From Thioalkalivibrio sp. ALJ3 (GTDB lineage Bacteria; Pseudomonadota; Gammaproteobacteria; Ectothiorhodospirales; Ectothiorhodospiraceae), in NCBI RefSeq assembly GCF_000377205.1, contig NZ_KB897905.1, positions 678,586-742,585 of the forward strand: a stretch of DNA of 64,000 nt, given 5' to 3'. The notes beneath the pieces are model-generated. The model did not search any database. It was not told the DNA's origin and saw nothing but the letters and a program-made list of their open reading frames with translations. Positions 10,217 to 19,228 of this stretch are shown here, one piece after another. The translations under genes were made by a program, and so were the position numbers. Positions within the stretch are counted from its first letter, which is position 1, and each line of letters opens with the position of its first letter.

Positions 10217-10302
10217 GCAAGACGCTTGCACGGCCGTCAGCGGTGGCCGCAGCCGGAGCCCGGCCGATATACTGTCTGCTTTGCCCTGATCCGGGACCCC
10301 GC

Positions 10303-11247
10303 ATGTCGCAAGAACGCAATCCGTCCAGCAGCCGCCCGACCTTCCAGGACCTGATCCGTCGCTTGCAGGACTACTGGAACGACCACGGCTGCGTGGTCCT
10401 GCAGCCCTACGACATGGAGATGGGGGCCGGCACCTTTCATCCGGCGACCTTCCTGCGCTCGATCGGGCCGGAGCCGTGGCGTGCGGCCTATGTGCAGCCC
10501 AGCCGCCGTCCGACCGACGGGCGCTACGGCGACAACCCCAACCGCCTGCAGCACTACTACCAGTTCCAGGTGCTGCTGAAGCCGTCGCCACCGGACATCC
10601 AGGATCTCTACCTCGGCTCCCTGGAGGCGCTGGGCTTCGACACGCTCACCCACGACGTGCGCTTCGTCGAGGACAACTGGGAATCCCCGACCCTCGGTGC
10701 CTGGGGCCTGGGCTGGGAGGTCTGGCTGAACGGCATGGAGGTCACCCAGTTCACCTACTTCCAGCAGGTGGGCGGGCTGGACTGCCACCCGGTCTCCGGC
10801 GAGATCACCTACGGGCTGGAGCGTCTGGCGATGTACCTGCAGGGGGTGGAGAGCGTGTTCGACCTGGTCTGGACCGTCGGCCCGGACGACCGCCCGGTGA
10901 CCTACGGGGATGTCTATCACCAGAACGAGGTGGAGCAGTCCGCCTACAACTTCGAGCACGCCGATCGCGATGCCCTGTTCGCCGCCTTCGATCAGCATGC
11001 GAACGAGAGCGACCGCATGATCGAGCTGGGCCTGCCGCTGCCGGCCTACGAACAGATGCTGCGCGCCTCGCACAGCTTCAACCTCCTGGATGCCCGCGGC
11101 GCGATCTCGGTCACCGAGCGCCAGCGCTACATCCTGCGTGTGCGCGAGCTGTCGCGAAACGTCGCCCAGAAGTACTACGAGTCGCGCGAGGCCCTGGGCT
11201 TCCCGCTGTGCGCCGACGACGACACCAACAAGCCCGACGCCGCCTGA
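10303..11247 (+). CDS. glyQ: Glycyl-tRNA synthetase alpha subunit
   Basis: Catalytic alpha subunit of the bacterial (alpha-beta)2 glycyl-tRNA synthetase. 314 aa from [18 protein letters not shown]. Signatures: [70 protein letters not shown]. The frame is open upstream to 10243, but the ATG at 10303 fits family alignments. A tatact at 10268-10273 could be a -10 element, without a convincing -35. glyS follows after 61 bp. Confidence 0.97.
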   Translation: MSQERNPSSSRPTFQDLIRRLQDYWNDHGCVVLQPYDMEMGAGTFHPATFLRSIGPEPWRAAYVQPSRRPTDGRYGDNPNRLQHYYQFQVLLKPSPPDIQDLYLGSLEALGFDTLTHDVRFVEDNWESPTLGAWGLGWEVWLNGMEVTQFTYFQQVGGLDCHPVSGEITYGLERLAMYLQGVESVFDLVWTVGPDDRPVTYGDVYHQNEVEQSAYNFEHADRDALFAAFDQHANESDRMIELGLPLPAYEQMLRASHSFNLLDARGAISVTERQRYILRVRELSRNVAQKYYESREALGFPLCADDDTNKPDAA

Positions 11248-11308
11248 ACCCTCTTCCCGGATCGCGCGCCCTTGCGCGCGGTCGTGATGGACCCGACACG
11301 GACCCGAC

Positions 11309-13390
11309 ATGGCTGAAGCCCGCGAACTCCTGATCGAACTCGGCACCGAGGAGCTGCCCCCCACCGCCCTGCCGCGCCTGCGTGATGCCCTGGCCGAGGG
11401 CCTGGCCACCCGCCTGCGCGAGGCCGGTCTGGAACCGGGCGCACCCGAGGCCTTCGCCACCCCGCGGCGGCTGGCCGTGCTGTTCCCCGACGTGCCCGCG
11501 CGCCAGCCGGACCAGCTCCAGGAGCGTCGCGGCCCGGCCGTGGCCGCCGCCTTCGACGCCGCCGGCGAGCCGACGAAGGCGGTGCTGGGCTTTGCCCGCT
11601 CCTGCGGCGTGGAGGTCGAGCGCCTGGAGCGCGAGACCACCGACAAGGGCGAATACCTGGTCTTCCGCCAGATGCAGCCGGGCCGCGCCCTGGGCGAACT
11701 GCTGCCGGAGATGCTGGAGGCCGCGCTGGAGGCCCTGCCCACGCCCAAGCGCATGCGCTGGGGAAGCAGTCGCACCGAATTCGTGCGTCCTGCGCACTGG
11801 CTGGTCGTGCTGCACGGGACCGAGGTGCTGGAGCTGACGGTGCTGGAGCAGACCTCCGGACGGGCCACCCATGGCCACCGCTTCCATCAGCCCGGCGCGC
11901 TGGAACTCAAGCGCGGCAACGACTACGCCGAACGGCTGCGCAGCCCCGGCTTTGTCGAGCCGTCGTTCGAGGCGCGGCGCGAGAATATCCTCGCGCAGGT
12001 GCACGAACAGGCCAAGGCCCTGGGCGGGCGCGCACTGGTGGATGCCGACCTGCTGGACGAGGTGACCGCGCTGGTGGAGTGGCCGGTGGCCCTGACCGGC
12101 GGCTTCGACCCGCGTTTCCTGGATGTCCCGCAGGAGGCGCTGATCTCCACGATGCAGGACAACCAGAAATACTTCCCGGTGGTCGACGAGGCCGGGCGCA
12201 TGCAGCCGCACTTCATCGTGATCAGCAATATCGAGTCGCGCGACCCGCACGCGGTGCGCGACGGCAACGAGCGCGTGCTGCGCCCGCGCTTCGCCGATGC
12301 CGAATTCTTCTGGCAGCAGGACCGCAAGAAGCGCCTGGAGGAACGGCTGGACGCGCTGGACTCCGTGGTGTTCGAGAAGCGTCTGGGCACGCTGCGCGAC
12401 AAGTCCGTGCGGCTGGAGGCCCTGATGCAGCGCCTGGCCGGCCTGATGGGGCTGGATGCCGGGCTGGCCGCGCGCGCTGCGCGCCTGGCCAAGTGCGATC
12501 TGGTCACCCAGATGGTGTTCGAGTTCACCGAGCTGCAGGGCACGATGGGCCGCTACTACGCCCTGCACGACCGCGAGGACGACGCGGTCGCGGCCGCGAT
12601 CGAGCAGCACTACTGGCCACGCCAGTCCGGCTCGGAACTACCGGATGTCCCACTGGCCCAGGCCCTGGCACTGGCGGACCGACTGGATACGCTGGTCGGG
12701 ATCTTCGCGATCGGCAAGCAGCCCACGGGCACCAAGGACCCGTTCGCCCTGCGCCGCGCCGCGCTGGGACTGGTGCGCATCCTGGTCGAGCGCGAGTTGC
12801 CGCTGGCCCTGACCCCGCTGCTGCAGGCGGCGGCCGAGCCGATCCGCGACCGCGTGCCGGAGGCCGACCAGGCGGTGGAGCCGGTACGCGAGTACATCCT
12901 GGAGCGTCTGCGCGGCTACCTGCTGGAGCAGGGCCAGGCACACGAGACCATCGAGGCGGTGGCCGCGGTCGCGCCCGATACGCCGCTGGACTTCGTCCGC
13001 CGCGTGCGCGCGGTCAGCTTGTTCCGCGAGCGCCCGGAGGCCGAGGCCCTGGCCGCGGCGAACAAGCGCATCCATAACCTGCTGCGCAAGGCCGGCGAGG
13101 AGGCCGAGGCCGACCTCGATCCCGAGGCCCTGGCGCTGGACGAGGAGCGTCAGCTTTACCAGGGCCTGCAGGCGGTGCGGCCGGGGGTCGAGCAGGCGGT
13201 GGCCGACGGCGACTACCTGCATGCCCTGGGCGAGCTGGCGAGCCTGCGTGATCGTGTCGATACCTTTTTCGACCAGGTGATGGTGATGGCCGAGGATGCC
13301 GCCGAGCGGCGCAACCGTCTGGCCCTGCTGCGCGAACTGCGCCGCGCCTTCGAGACCGTGGCCGACATCGGCCGCCTGGCCACGGGATAG
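11309..13390 (+). CDS. glyS: Glycyl-tRNA synthetase beta subunit
   Basis: tRNA-binding beta subunit partnering GlyQ. 693 aa, close to the usual 689. Starts MAEARELLIELGTEELPPTAL, with FATPRRLAVLF, GPAVAAAFDAAGEPTKAV, MRWGSSRTEFVRPAHW, MQDNQKYFPV and the HD-like segment plus C-terminal anticodon-binding region ending VMVMAEDAAERRNRLALL. Follows glyQ and is 9 bp upstream of the acyltransferase gene, so the four plus-strand genes 10303-14786 probably form one transcription unit. Confidence 0.97.
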   Translation: MAEARELLIELGTEELPPTALPRLRDALAEGLATRLREAGLEPGAPEAFATPRRLAVLFPDVPARQPDQLQERRGPAVAAAFDAAGEPTKAVLGFARSCGVEVERLERETTDKGEYLVFRQMQPGRALGELLPEMLEAALEALPTPKRMRWGSSRTEFVRPAHWLVVLHGTEVLELTVLEQTSGRATHGHRFHQPGALELKRGNDYAERLRSPGFVEPSFEARRENILAQVHEQAKALGGRALVDADLLDEVTALVEWPVALTGGFDPRFLDVPQEALISTMQDNQKYFPVVDEAGRMQPHFIVISNIESRDPHAVRDGNERVLRPRFADAEFFWQQDRKKRLEERLDALDSVVFEKRLGTLRDKSVRLEALMQRLAGLMGLDAGLAARAARLAKCDLVTQMVFEFTELQGTMGRYYALHDREDDAVAAAIEQHYWPRQSGSELPDVPLAQALALADRLDTLVGIFAIGKQPTGTKDPFALRRAALGLVRILVERELPLALTPLLQAAAEPIRDRVPEADQAVEPVREYILERLRGYLLEQGQAHETIEAVAAVAPDTPLDFVRRVRAVSLFRERPEAEALAAANKRIHNLLRKAGEEAEADLDPEALALDEERQLYQGLQAVRPGVEQAVADGDYLHALGELASLRDRVDTFFDQVMVMAEDAAERRNRLALLRELRRAFETVADIGRLATG

Positions 13391-13399
13391 CGCCGCCGC

Positions 13400-14155
13400 A
13401 TGCTCCCCCTGATCCGTGGCCTCCTGTTCCAGTTCGGGTTCATCGGCTCCACGCTGGTGTTCGGCCTGCTGGTCCCGCCGCTGATCTGGCCGCTCTCACG
13501 CCCGATGCGCTATCGCGTTCTGACCCAGTGGGGGCGTTTCAACGTCTGGTGGCTGCGCATCACCTGCGGGCTGGATTACCGGGTGCGAGGAGCCGAGCAC
13601 ATCGACTCCTCGCGACCGCATGTGGTGCTCTCCAAGCACCAGTCCGCGTGGGAGACGGTCGCCTATGTTGCGATCTTTCCGATGCAAACCTGGGTGCTCA
13701 AGCGCGAGCTGATGCGCATCCCCCTGTTCGGCTGGACGCTGGCCATGCTGGACCCGGTCCCGATCGACCGCGAGGCCGGGCGCCAGGCCCTGGAGAACCT
13801 GGTTGCGGAGGGCCAGCAGCGCCTGGACCAGGGCCGCTGGGTGATCGTCTTCCCCGAGGGCACGCGCGTGGCTCCGGGCGAGCACGGCCGCTACCGCCAG
13901 GGCGGCGCGATACTGGCGGCACGCACCGGCTATCCGGTGCTGCCGGTGGCGCTCAACAGCGGCAGCTTCTGGCCGAAAAAGGGCCTTCGGCGCTACCCCG
14001 GCACCATCGAGGTGGTGGTCGGCCCGCCGATCGAGACCGCCGGGCGCAAGCCGGTCGAGGTGCTAAGCGAGGCCGAGGAATGGATCGAGGCCACCATGGC
14101 CGGGATCGAGCCGCGTCCCGCCAAACCGTCGTCGGAGGAGTCGCATGGGCAGTGA
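13400..14155 (+). CDS. 1-acyl-sn-glycerol-3-phosphate acyltransferase (PlsC family)
   Basis: Membrane acyltransferase of phosphatidic-acid synthesis type. 251 aa with an N-terminal hydrophobic segment (LLFQFGFIGSTLVFGLLVPP). The catalytic motif reads HQSAWE, i.e. HX4E rather than the usual HX4D, a variant seen in related proteins. Later motifs: FPEGTRVAPGE and YPVLPVALNSGSFW. It overlaps the next gene by 11 bp. Whether it is the main PlsC or a paralogue is not clear from sequence. Confidence 0.88.
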   Translation: MLPLIRGLLFQFGFIGSTLVFGLLVPPLIWPLSRPMRYRVLTQWGRFNVWWLRITCGLDYRVRGAEHIDSSRPHVVLSKHQSAWETVAYVAIFPMQTWVLKRELMRIPLFGWTLAMLDPVPIDREAGRQALENLVAEGQQRLDQGRWVIVFPEGTRVAPGEHGRYRQGGAILAARTGYPVLPVALNSGSFWPKKGLRRYPGTIEVVVGPPIETAGRKPVEVLSEAEEWIEATMAGIEPRPAKPSSEESHGQ

Positions 14156-14786
14156 ACCGCTGATCAGTGCCCCGCTGGTCGAGTTGCGTGACCGCAGCAT
14201 CTACCGCGTGGGCGACTCGGACCCGGCCGTCTGGCTGATCGACGATCGCGAGCTGGGGGGTGTGCTGGTCAATGCCCCGGCCTACTCCGACTCCCTGCTG
14301 GAGGCGATTCGGGCGGTCACGAAGCCCGCCTACCTGTTCCTGCCCAGCCGCCATGGCGCGCAGGACCTGGATGCCTGGCGGGCGGCTGGCCTTGAGACCC
14401 TGGCGTTCGAGGCCGAGGCCCCGGCGATCCGTGCCGCCGGCGGCGAGATCGATATCGCCTTCAACCGCAAGCAGCGGCTGTCGCGCACCATTGATTTCCT
14501 GCCGATGGCCGGGGTGACCGAGGGTACCTGTGCCCTGCGCCTGAAGAATCTGCCGGGGGTCGTGTTCTTCGGCCCGGCGCTGGCACCGGGGGAGGATGGC
14601 TGGCCCACGCTGATCCAGACGCCGGAGGATCACTCCTTCGAGGCGCGCCTGTTCGGCGCCCTGGGCGTGAAGGACCTGAAGTTTGCCTACGCCTTCTGCG
14701 ACCGCTTCGACCCGGCCAGCACGCAGTACGGCCCGGACGCCGACCAGCATATCCAGGCCCGCATCGAGGCGGTCTTCGACGAATAG
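14145..14786 (+). CDS. Hypothetical protein, possible degenerate metallo-hydrolase fold
   Basis: 213 aa, soluble. The pattern YRVGDSDPAVWLIDDRELGGVLVNAP resembles the opening beta-sandwich strands of metallo-beta-lactamase-fold proteins (a bound-small-molecule strand followed by a 'virtual home' Asp/Asn strand). LFLPSRHGAQDLDAW sits where HxHxDH zinc ligands would be and lacks them. The later segment GVVFFGPALAPGEDGW would fit the second half of the fold. It is therefore probably not a metalloenzyme, if the fold idea is right. Coupled to the plsC-type gene by an 11-bp overlap. Function unknown. Confidence 0.6.
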   Translation: MGSEPLISAPLVELRDRSIYRVGDSDPAVWLIDDRELGGVLVNAPAYSDSLLEAIRAVTKPAYLFLPSRHGAQDLDAWRAAGLETLAFEAEAPAIRAAGGEIDIAFNRKQRLSRTIDFLPMAGVTEGTCALRLKNLPGVVFFGPALAPGEDGWPTLIQTPEDHSFEARLFGALGVKDLKFAYAFCDRFDPASTQYGPDADQHIQARIEAVFDE

Positions 14787-14808
14787 CATCTTCGTAGGGG
14801 GTTGGGTT

Positions 14809-14896
14809 GTCCTGGCCTGTGGGAGCTCAGCCCTCTGGTCGATGGGGTCGGGCCGCGCCGTATCGCTCAGGGGGCTGAGCTCCCACAGGGCAGGAC
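14809..14896. repeat. REP/BIME-like palindromic repeat
   Basis: Arms 14809-14833 and 14872-14896 are complementary at 24 of 25 positions around ctgtgggagctcagccc, with a 38-bp loop. This type of GTGGGAGCTC palindrome is common between genes in several gammaproteobacterial groups. It is unrelated in sequence to the larger repeat family of this window. It sits between the convergent ends of the 213-aa gene and tcdA, where it could serve as a bidirectional terminator or mRNA-end stabiliser. Confidence 0.75.
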
Positions 14897-14943
14897 GATA
14901 CTTGTGGGCGCAGGGGTCTGACGGAGCGAGCCGTGTATGGCGG

Positions 14944-15675
14944 TCAGGCGCGGGCGATCAGGGTCTGGATCACGTGGCCGGCGGCGGTCAGGCCGAAGAT
15001 CGCGGGCAGGTAGGAGATCGTGCCGTTGACCGAGCGCGGGCGGCCGCCCTCGACCGGCCGGTGTTCGGTGCCCTTGCGCGGCTGCTCGATCGAGAACACC
15101 ACGGGGTAGTCGAGCCGCGCGTCCATGCGGCGCAGGTTCTTGCGCATCTGCCGCGCCAGCGGACATACGCGGGTGGACTCCAGCGGGCCGACTCGCACGG
15201 CCGTGGGGTCGATGCGCCCGCCGGCCCCCATGCTGGAGATCACCGCCTGGCCGCGGCGCTGGGCCCCGGCCACCAGCGCCGCCTTGCAGGCGATGGAGTC
15301 GATCGCGTCGAGCACGAAGTCGGCATCTTCCGGCACCAGGTCGACGATGCTGTCCGGGCGCAGGAACTCGCGCTGGATGGTCAGCTCGATCTCCGGGTCG
15401 ATGTCGCGGATGCGGGCCTCCATTACCGCGGTCTTGGGCTGGTCCAGGGTGGAGCGCAGCGCGACCAGCTGGCGGTTCAGGTTGGAGGCGGCGACGACGT
15501 CGTGATCCACCAGGGTCATGCGTCCTACTCCGGCGCGCGCAATGGCCTCGGCGGCATAGCTCCCGACGCCGCCCAGCCCGGCAATGAACACATGCCGGTC
15601 GCGCAGGCCGGCGGTGACATCGGGACCCAGCAGGAGGTCGGTGCGTTCGCTGTAGGGATTGTTGGACGTGCTCAT
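14944..15675 (-). CDS. tcdA: tRNA threonylcarbamoyladenosine dehydratase
   Basis: E1-like (ThiF/MoeB fold) enzyme that cyclises t6A to ct6A at tRNA position 37. 243 aa from the ATG at 15675, slightly shorter than E. coli TcdA (268). Nucleotide-binding GLGGVGSYAAEAIARAG and metal/ATP residues in DHDVVAASNLNRQ are clear. DFVLDAIDSIACKAAL and SMGAGGRIDPTAVRVG are typical. The start overlaps the stop of the TatD gene by four bases. Confidence 0.93.
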   Translation of the reverse strand: MSTSNNPYSERTDLLLGPDVTAGLRDRHVFIAGLGGVGSYAAEAIARAGVGRMTLVDHDVVAASNLNRQLVALRSTLDQPKTAVMEARIRDIDPEIELTIQREFLRPDSIVDLVPEDADFVLDAIDSIACKAALVAGAQRRGQAVISSMGAGGRIDPTAVRVGPLESTRVCPLARQMRKNLRRMDARLDYPVVFSIEQPRKGTEHRPVEGGRPRSVNGTISYLPAIFGLTAAGHVIQTLIARA

Positions 15676-16454
15676 GAATCCGGGTCGCTCGGGAGCCGGA
15701 GGACCCGGCGTGCGTTTTGTGACGTGATTATAGCCATCTCGGCCGGGTCGATGTCCCGCAGGCGGGCCAGATGGCGGTTCACCTCGGCGGTCATCATCGG
15801 TTCGTTGCGCTCGCCCTGGTGTCCGGCCAGTGGCTGGTCCGGGGCATCGGTCTCCACCACCAGTGCCTCCAGCGGGGCCTCGCGCACCACGCGGTGCAGT
15901 CGTTTCGCCCGCTCGTAGGTCACCGGCCCGCCGATGCCCAGGCAGCAGCCGAGATCCGCCGCCTGCCGGGCCTGCTGCGGCGAGCCGATAAAGGCATGCA
16001 GGATGCCGGTCACGCCGGGGTGCTCGCGCAGGCCCTTGAGCACCGCGTCCAGCGCGCGCCGGCTGTGGATGATCACCGGCAGGTTGCGTTCGCGGGCGAT
16101 GGCCAGCTGCCGCGTGTAGAACCGCCACTGGCGGTCCCAATCGAGACCCTCCTGATAGCCGTCCAGCCCGATCTCGCCGACTGCGATGGTCTCCGGGTGC
16201 TTATCCAGCCAGGCCTCCAGGGCTTCGAGGTCCGCGTCCGCATGGTTCTGCAGGAAGATCGGGTGCAGGCCGTAGGCGACATGCAGACCCGCGTGCTGGC
16301 GGTGCAGGGCGTCGAGGTCCGGCCAGCGCGTGCGGGTGACGCCGGGCAGGACCAGTTCCCGCACCCCGGCGGCGCGGGCGCGGTCCAGCACCGCCGGGCG
16401 ATCCGGATCGAACGCGTCCAGGTCCAGGTGGACATGCGTATCGATCAGGTGCAC
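15672..16454 (-). CDS. TatD-family metal-dependent hydrolase
   Basis: TIM-barrel amidohydrolase relatives with DNase activity (TatD, YcfH, YjjV). 260 aa. Metal ligands: DTHVHLD at the N-terminus, the Glu in AVGEIGLDG, the HSRRA and HAFIG histidines, and the Asp of VETDAPDQPL. The ending resembles YjjV more than TatD or YcfH, so the exact orthologue is left open. Translationally coupled to tcdA. Confidence 0.9.
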   Translation of the reverse strand: MHLIDTHVHLDLDAFDPDRPAVLDRARAAGVRELVLPGVTRTRWPDLDALHRQHAGLHVAYGLHPIFLQNHADADLEALEAWLDKHPETIAVGEIGLDGYQEGLDWDRQWRFYTRQLAIARERNLPVIIHSRRALDAVLKGLREHPGVTGILHAFIGSPQQARQAADLGCCLGIGGPVTYERAKRLHRVVREAPLEALVVETDAPDQPLAGHQGERNEPMMTAEVNRHLARLRDIDPAEMAIITSQNARRVLRLPSDPDS

Positions 16455-16465
16455 CGGCGGTGGTC

Positions 16466-17500
16466 CTACGGACAGGGGTAGGTATAGCGGGCGTGGATGG
16501 CCTCGATGGCCTCCAGCACGGCATCGGACAGGGTGATGTCGACGGTCGCGATGTTCTCGCGCAGCTGCTCCATGGTGGTCGCCCCGATCAGGTTGCTGGT
16601 CACGAAGGGCTGCTGGTTGATGAAGGCCAGCGCCAGCTGGGACGGGGTCAGGCCGTGTTCGCGCGCCAGGCGCGCGTACTCCGCGGTCGCGGCCAGGCCG
16701 GATTCGTTGCTGTAACGCTGGAAGCGCTCGAACAGCGTCAGGCGCGCCCCCGCGGGCTTCGCGCCGTCCAGGTACTTGCCGGAGAGCATGCCGAAGGCCA
16801 GCGGCGAATAGGCCAGCAGGCCGGCATCCTCGCGGATGGCCATCTCGGCCAGCCCCGCCTCGAAGCTGCGGTTGAGCAGATTGTAGGGGTTCTGGATGGA
16901 GACGATGCGCTCGGACAGGCCGCGGTCATGGGCGCGGATCCATTCCATGAACCCCCACGGGGTCTCGTTGGAGATGCCGATGGTGCGCACGCGGCCGCTC
17001 TCGACCAGGGCCTTCAGCGCGGCCGCGGTCTCCTCGATCGGGGTCGCGCTTGCGTCCGGCTTGTGGACGTAGCCGAGCTGGCCGAAGAAGTTGGTGGCGC
17101 GCGTCGGCCAGTGGACCTGGTAGAGGTCCAGGTAGTCGGTCTGCAGACGCTTCAGGCTGTCGTTCAGGGCCTGCTCGATGTGTTCGCGGTTCAGCTGCGG
17201 GCCGCCGCGCAGGTAGTCGATCATGCCGGGGCCGGCGACCTTGCTGGCCAGAACCACGCGGTCGCGGTTGCCGGTCTTGGCCAGCCAGTTGCCGATGTAG
17301 CTCTCGGTCAGCCCCTGGGTCTCCTCGCGCGGCGGCACCGGGTACATCTCGGCGGCATCGATCAGATTCACGCCCTGGCCGAGCGCGTAGTCCAGCTGCT
17401 CGTGGGCTTCGGCCTCGGTGTTCTGCTCGCCCCAGGTCATCGTGCCCAGGCCGATCAGGCTGACCTCGATGTCGGTACGTCCCAGTTTGCGGTATTGCAT
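16466..17500 (-). CDS. tas: Aldo/keto reductase, Tas type
   Basis: NADP-dependent aldo/keto reductase, TIM barrel, 344 aa (E. coli Tas 346). Starts MQYRKLGRTDIEVSLIGLG; the catalytic set is Asp in INLIDAAEMY-like VNLIDAAEMYP, Lys in VLASKVAG and His in YQVHWP. EETQGLTESYIGNWL is characteristic of Tas. Physiological substrate is not established. Followed at 12 bp by the TatD gene, probably one operon from 18642 down. Confidence 0.9.
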   Translation of the reverse strand: MQYRKLGRTDIEVSLIGLGTMTWGEQNTEAEAHEQLDYALGQGVNLIDAAEMYPVPPREETQGLTESYIGNWLAKTGNRDRVVLASKVAGPGMIDYLRGGPQLNREHIEQALNDSLKRLQTDYLDLYQVHWPTRATNFFGQLGYVHKPDASATPIEETAAALKALVESGRVRTIGISNETPWGFMEWIRAHDRGLSERIVSIQNPYNLLNRSFEAGLAEMAIREDAGLLAYSPLAFGMLSGKYLDGAKPAGARLTLFERFQRYSNESGLAATAEYARLAREHGLTPSQLALAFINQQPFVTSNLIGATTMEQLRENIATVDITLSDAVLEAIEAIHARYTYPCP

Positions 17501-17514
17501 GTCAGTCCCTTGGT

Positions 17515-18642
17515 TCAGGTGAACAGGGTGAGGACCCCGGTGTAGCCGTACAGGCGGTTGGCGAAGATCTCGCCATTGGCGAAGAAGCCGACCAGGGGTA
17601 CATCCCCCAGACCCTGCTGGACGATTGCCAGTTCCGCGCCCTCCTGGCCGAACTGATGGCGCCCGCGCCCGATGCAGGAGACATAGATCGCCCCGCGGAT
17701 CCCGTTCGGGGCCTGGGTGCGAATCTGCTCCAGCATGCGCTCAAGGTCGTCGCGGGCGGCCTGGCCGTCGCGGCGCACGAACAGGATCTTCTGTCCGGGC
17801 TCCAGCAATTCGCCGACCGCGAGCACCTGCTGGTCGAGGTCCACGCCGATGATGTTGCGGACCCGGTAGTCGCCGGTGTCCGAGCCGGGGATCGGGAAGC
17901 CGACCAGGATGTACCCCAGCGCCCGCTCCAGGTCGCGCGACAGGACATCGCCGATGATGCCCTTGAATGCTGGCAGTGCTCGCTGACCATCCAGCTGGAC
18001 GATGATGTTGCGCCAGGTCTCGGTCAGCTCGTGCTGGCCGGGCAGCGGGGTACAGCCCTGGCTGTGGCGTGCGGCAATCGCGACATCGTCGCGCAGCGCG
18101 AGCCCGGTGATGCCTGACGCGACCACACCATCGGCGATCTGCACAGCCCCCTCCTCGCCGGAGTGGATACCGCCGGTCGCGAACCAGGCGGTCTGGTCGC
18201 CGATCTCGGTCAGCACGGCCTCGACACCCTCCATGCGTGGATCGGCATTAAGCAGCAGGCGCCCCGGGGTGGCGGGGTCGAGGAAGCCGTCCAGGGCCTG
18301 CTTCAGCTCGTCCAGGCTGTGGACCGGACGCTGGATCACGCGCGTGGAACCGGCCGGGAAGTCGCCGATCATCAGGGTAATCGCCGGGTTCTCGTAGAAT
18401 TCCTGGGTCGGCCCGATCACTGCCATGCCCATGCCGCCGACGAAATGGTCCACCCCGAGTTCCTTGCGTAGCGTGTCCATGACCAGCCGGGCATTGCGGG
18501 CCAGTGCGTCCGACACGTAGATGAACCCTACGCGCACGGTCTCCGGGTCCCGGGGCGGCAGCGGGCCCAGCCCCTGGATCAGTTCCGCGGCGAGGGCGCG
18601 CGGGTCACTGCCGCTGGCGGCGGTACTGACAAAGCGTTCCAT
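17515..18642 (-). CDS. FIST-domain sensory protein
   Basis: FIST domains are proposed small-ligand (possibly amino acid) sensors tied to signal transduction; here the FIST_N and FIST_C modules stand alone with no output domain. About 375 aa from the ATG at 18642 (an upstream TTG is in frame). The N-terminal module includes VRVGFIYVSDALARNARLV and GGMGMAVIG. The C-terminal one includes SCIGRGRHQFGQEGAELAIV and VPLVGFFANGEIF, with the family's conserved end YGYTGVLTLF. No signal peptide. Neighbours tas and an unknown gene give no clear pathway. Confidence 0.85.
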   Translation of the reverse strand: MERFVSTAASGSDPRALAAELIQGLGPLPPRDPETVRVGFIYVSDALARNARLVMDTLRKELGVDHFVGGMGMAVIGPTQEFYENPAITLMIGDFPAGSTRVIQRPVHSLDELKQALDGFLDPATPGRLLLNADPRMEGVEAVLTEIGDQTAWFATGGIHSGEEGAVQIADGVVASGITGLALRDDVAIAARHSQGCTPLPGQHELTETWRNIIVQLDGQRALPAFKGIIGDVLSRDLERALGYILVGFPIPGSDTGDYRVRNIIGVDLDQQVLAVGELLEPGQKILFVRRDGQAARDDLERMLEQIRTQAPNGIRGAIYVSCIGRGRHQFGQEGAELAIVQQGLGDVPLVGFFANGEIFANRLYGYTGVLTLFT

Positions 18643-18659
18643 CAACGTTCAGGACTCCA

Positions 18660-19118
18660 TCAAAGCCCCAGCTGCTCCAGCATGCTGAGGGCCTCGTTGT
18701 CGGTTTCGGGGATGCCGCGCTGGACGGTCATCTGGTCGTTCTCCTTGAACGCCAGGCGGGCATGGTGGCGGGTGTCCAGCTCTTCCAGGAACCAGGCGAT
18801 TTCGGAGGGATGGACCGCGCGTTCACCCCGCGTCAGGTGGCGCGCGAGGATCGCGTCCTCGCGGATGTCCAGATACAGCGGCTGGGGCAGCGCCAGGGGC
18901 AGCACATGGGTCTGTACCAGCCACTCGATCGGCGTGGGGCGCCGCGCCGGCAGGCGGCGACTGTCGATGCGGAAGTGCCCGCCGCCGCCGGGCTGCTTCA
19001 GCAGTTCCTCCAGCCAGTCGCCCTCGAAGCCCTGGTGCACAATCAGCGAGCGGCCGGTATAGCGGCTGCGAAAGCGCTCCATCTGTTGCGCGGGGCGCGG
19101 CCCGAACAGTCCGAACAC
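18660..19118 (-). CDS. Hypothetical protein (152 aa)
   Basis: Not recognised. Reads MFGLFGPRPAQQMERFRSRY and later LPLYLDIREDAILARHLTRG-like sequence, with a charged C-terminus (KENDQMTVQRGIPETDNEAL). Soluble, no transmembrane segment. Start at 19118; a ribosome site (GGAGTT) sits just upstream. It leads a minus-strand run of five genes down to tcdA, 17 bp before the FIST gene, suggesting co-transcription. Confidence 0.65.
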   Translation of the reverse strand: MFGLFGPRPAQQMERFRSRYTGRSLIVHQGFEGDWLEELLKQPGGGGHFRIDSRRLPARRPTPIEWLVQTHVLPLALPQPLYLDIREDAILARHLTRGERAVHPSEIAWFLEELDTRHHARLAFKENDQMTVQRGIPETDNEALSMLEQLGL

Positions 19119-19177
19119 GGCAACTCCATGAGTCCAAGTGGGATGGCCGGAATGCTAGCCCAACCGTCGGCGACCAC

Positions 19178-19203
19178 AAAAAAGCCCCGCCGGAGCGGGG
19201 CTT
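19178..19203 (-). terminator. Intrinsic terminator of cbbP
   Basis: Minus strand aagccccgc-tccg-gcggggctt stem (9 bp) followed by a T-run (aaaaaa at 19178-19183 on the plus strand), 25 bp after the cbbP stop. Confidence 0.9.
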
Positions 19204-19228
19204 GGACACCGTCGATACGGTGCTGCGA

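Noticed and set aside
10268-10273. tatact as a glyQ promoter
   Set aside because: Good -10 hexamer, but no acceptable -35 at 16-18 bp.
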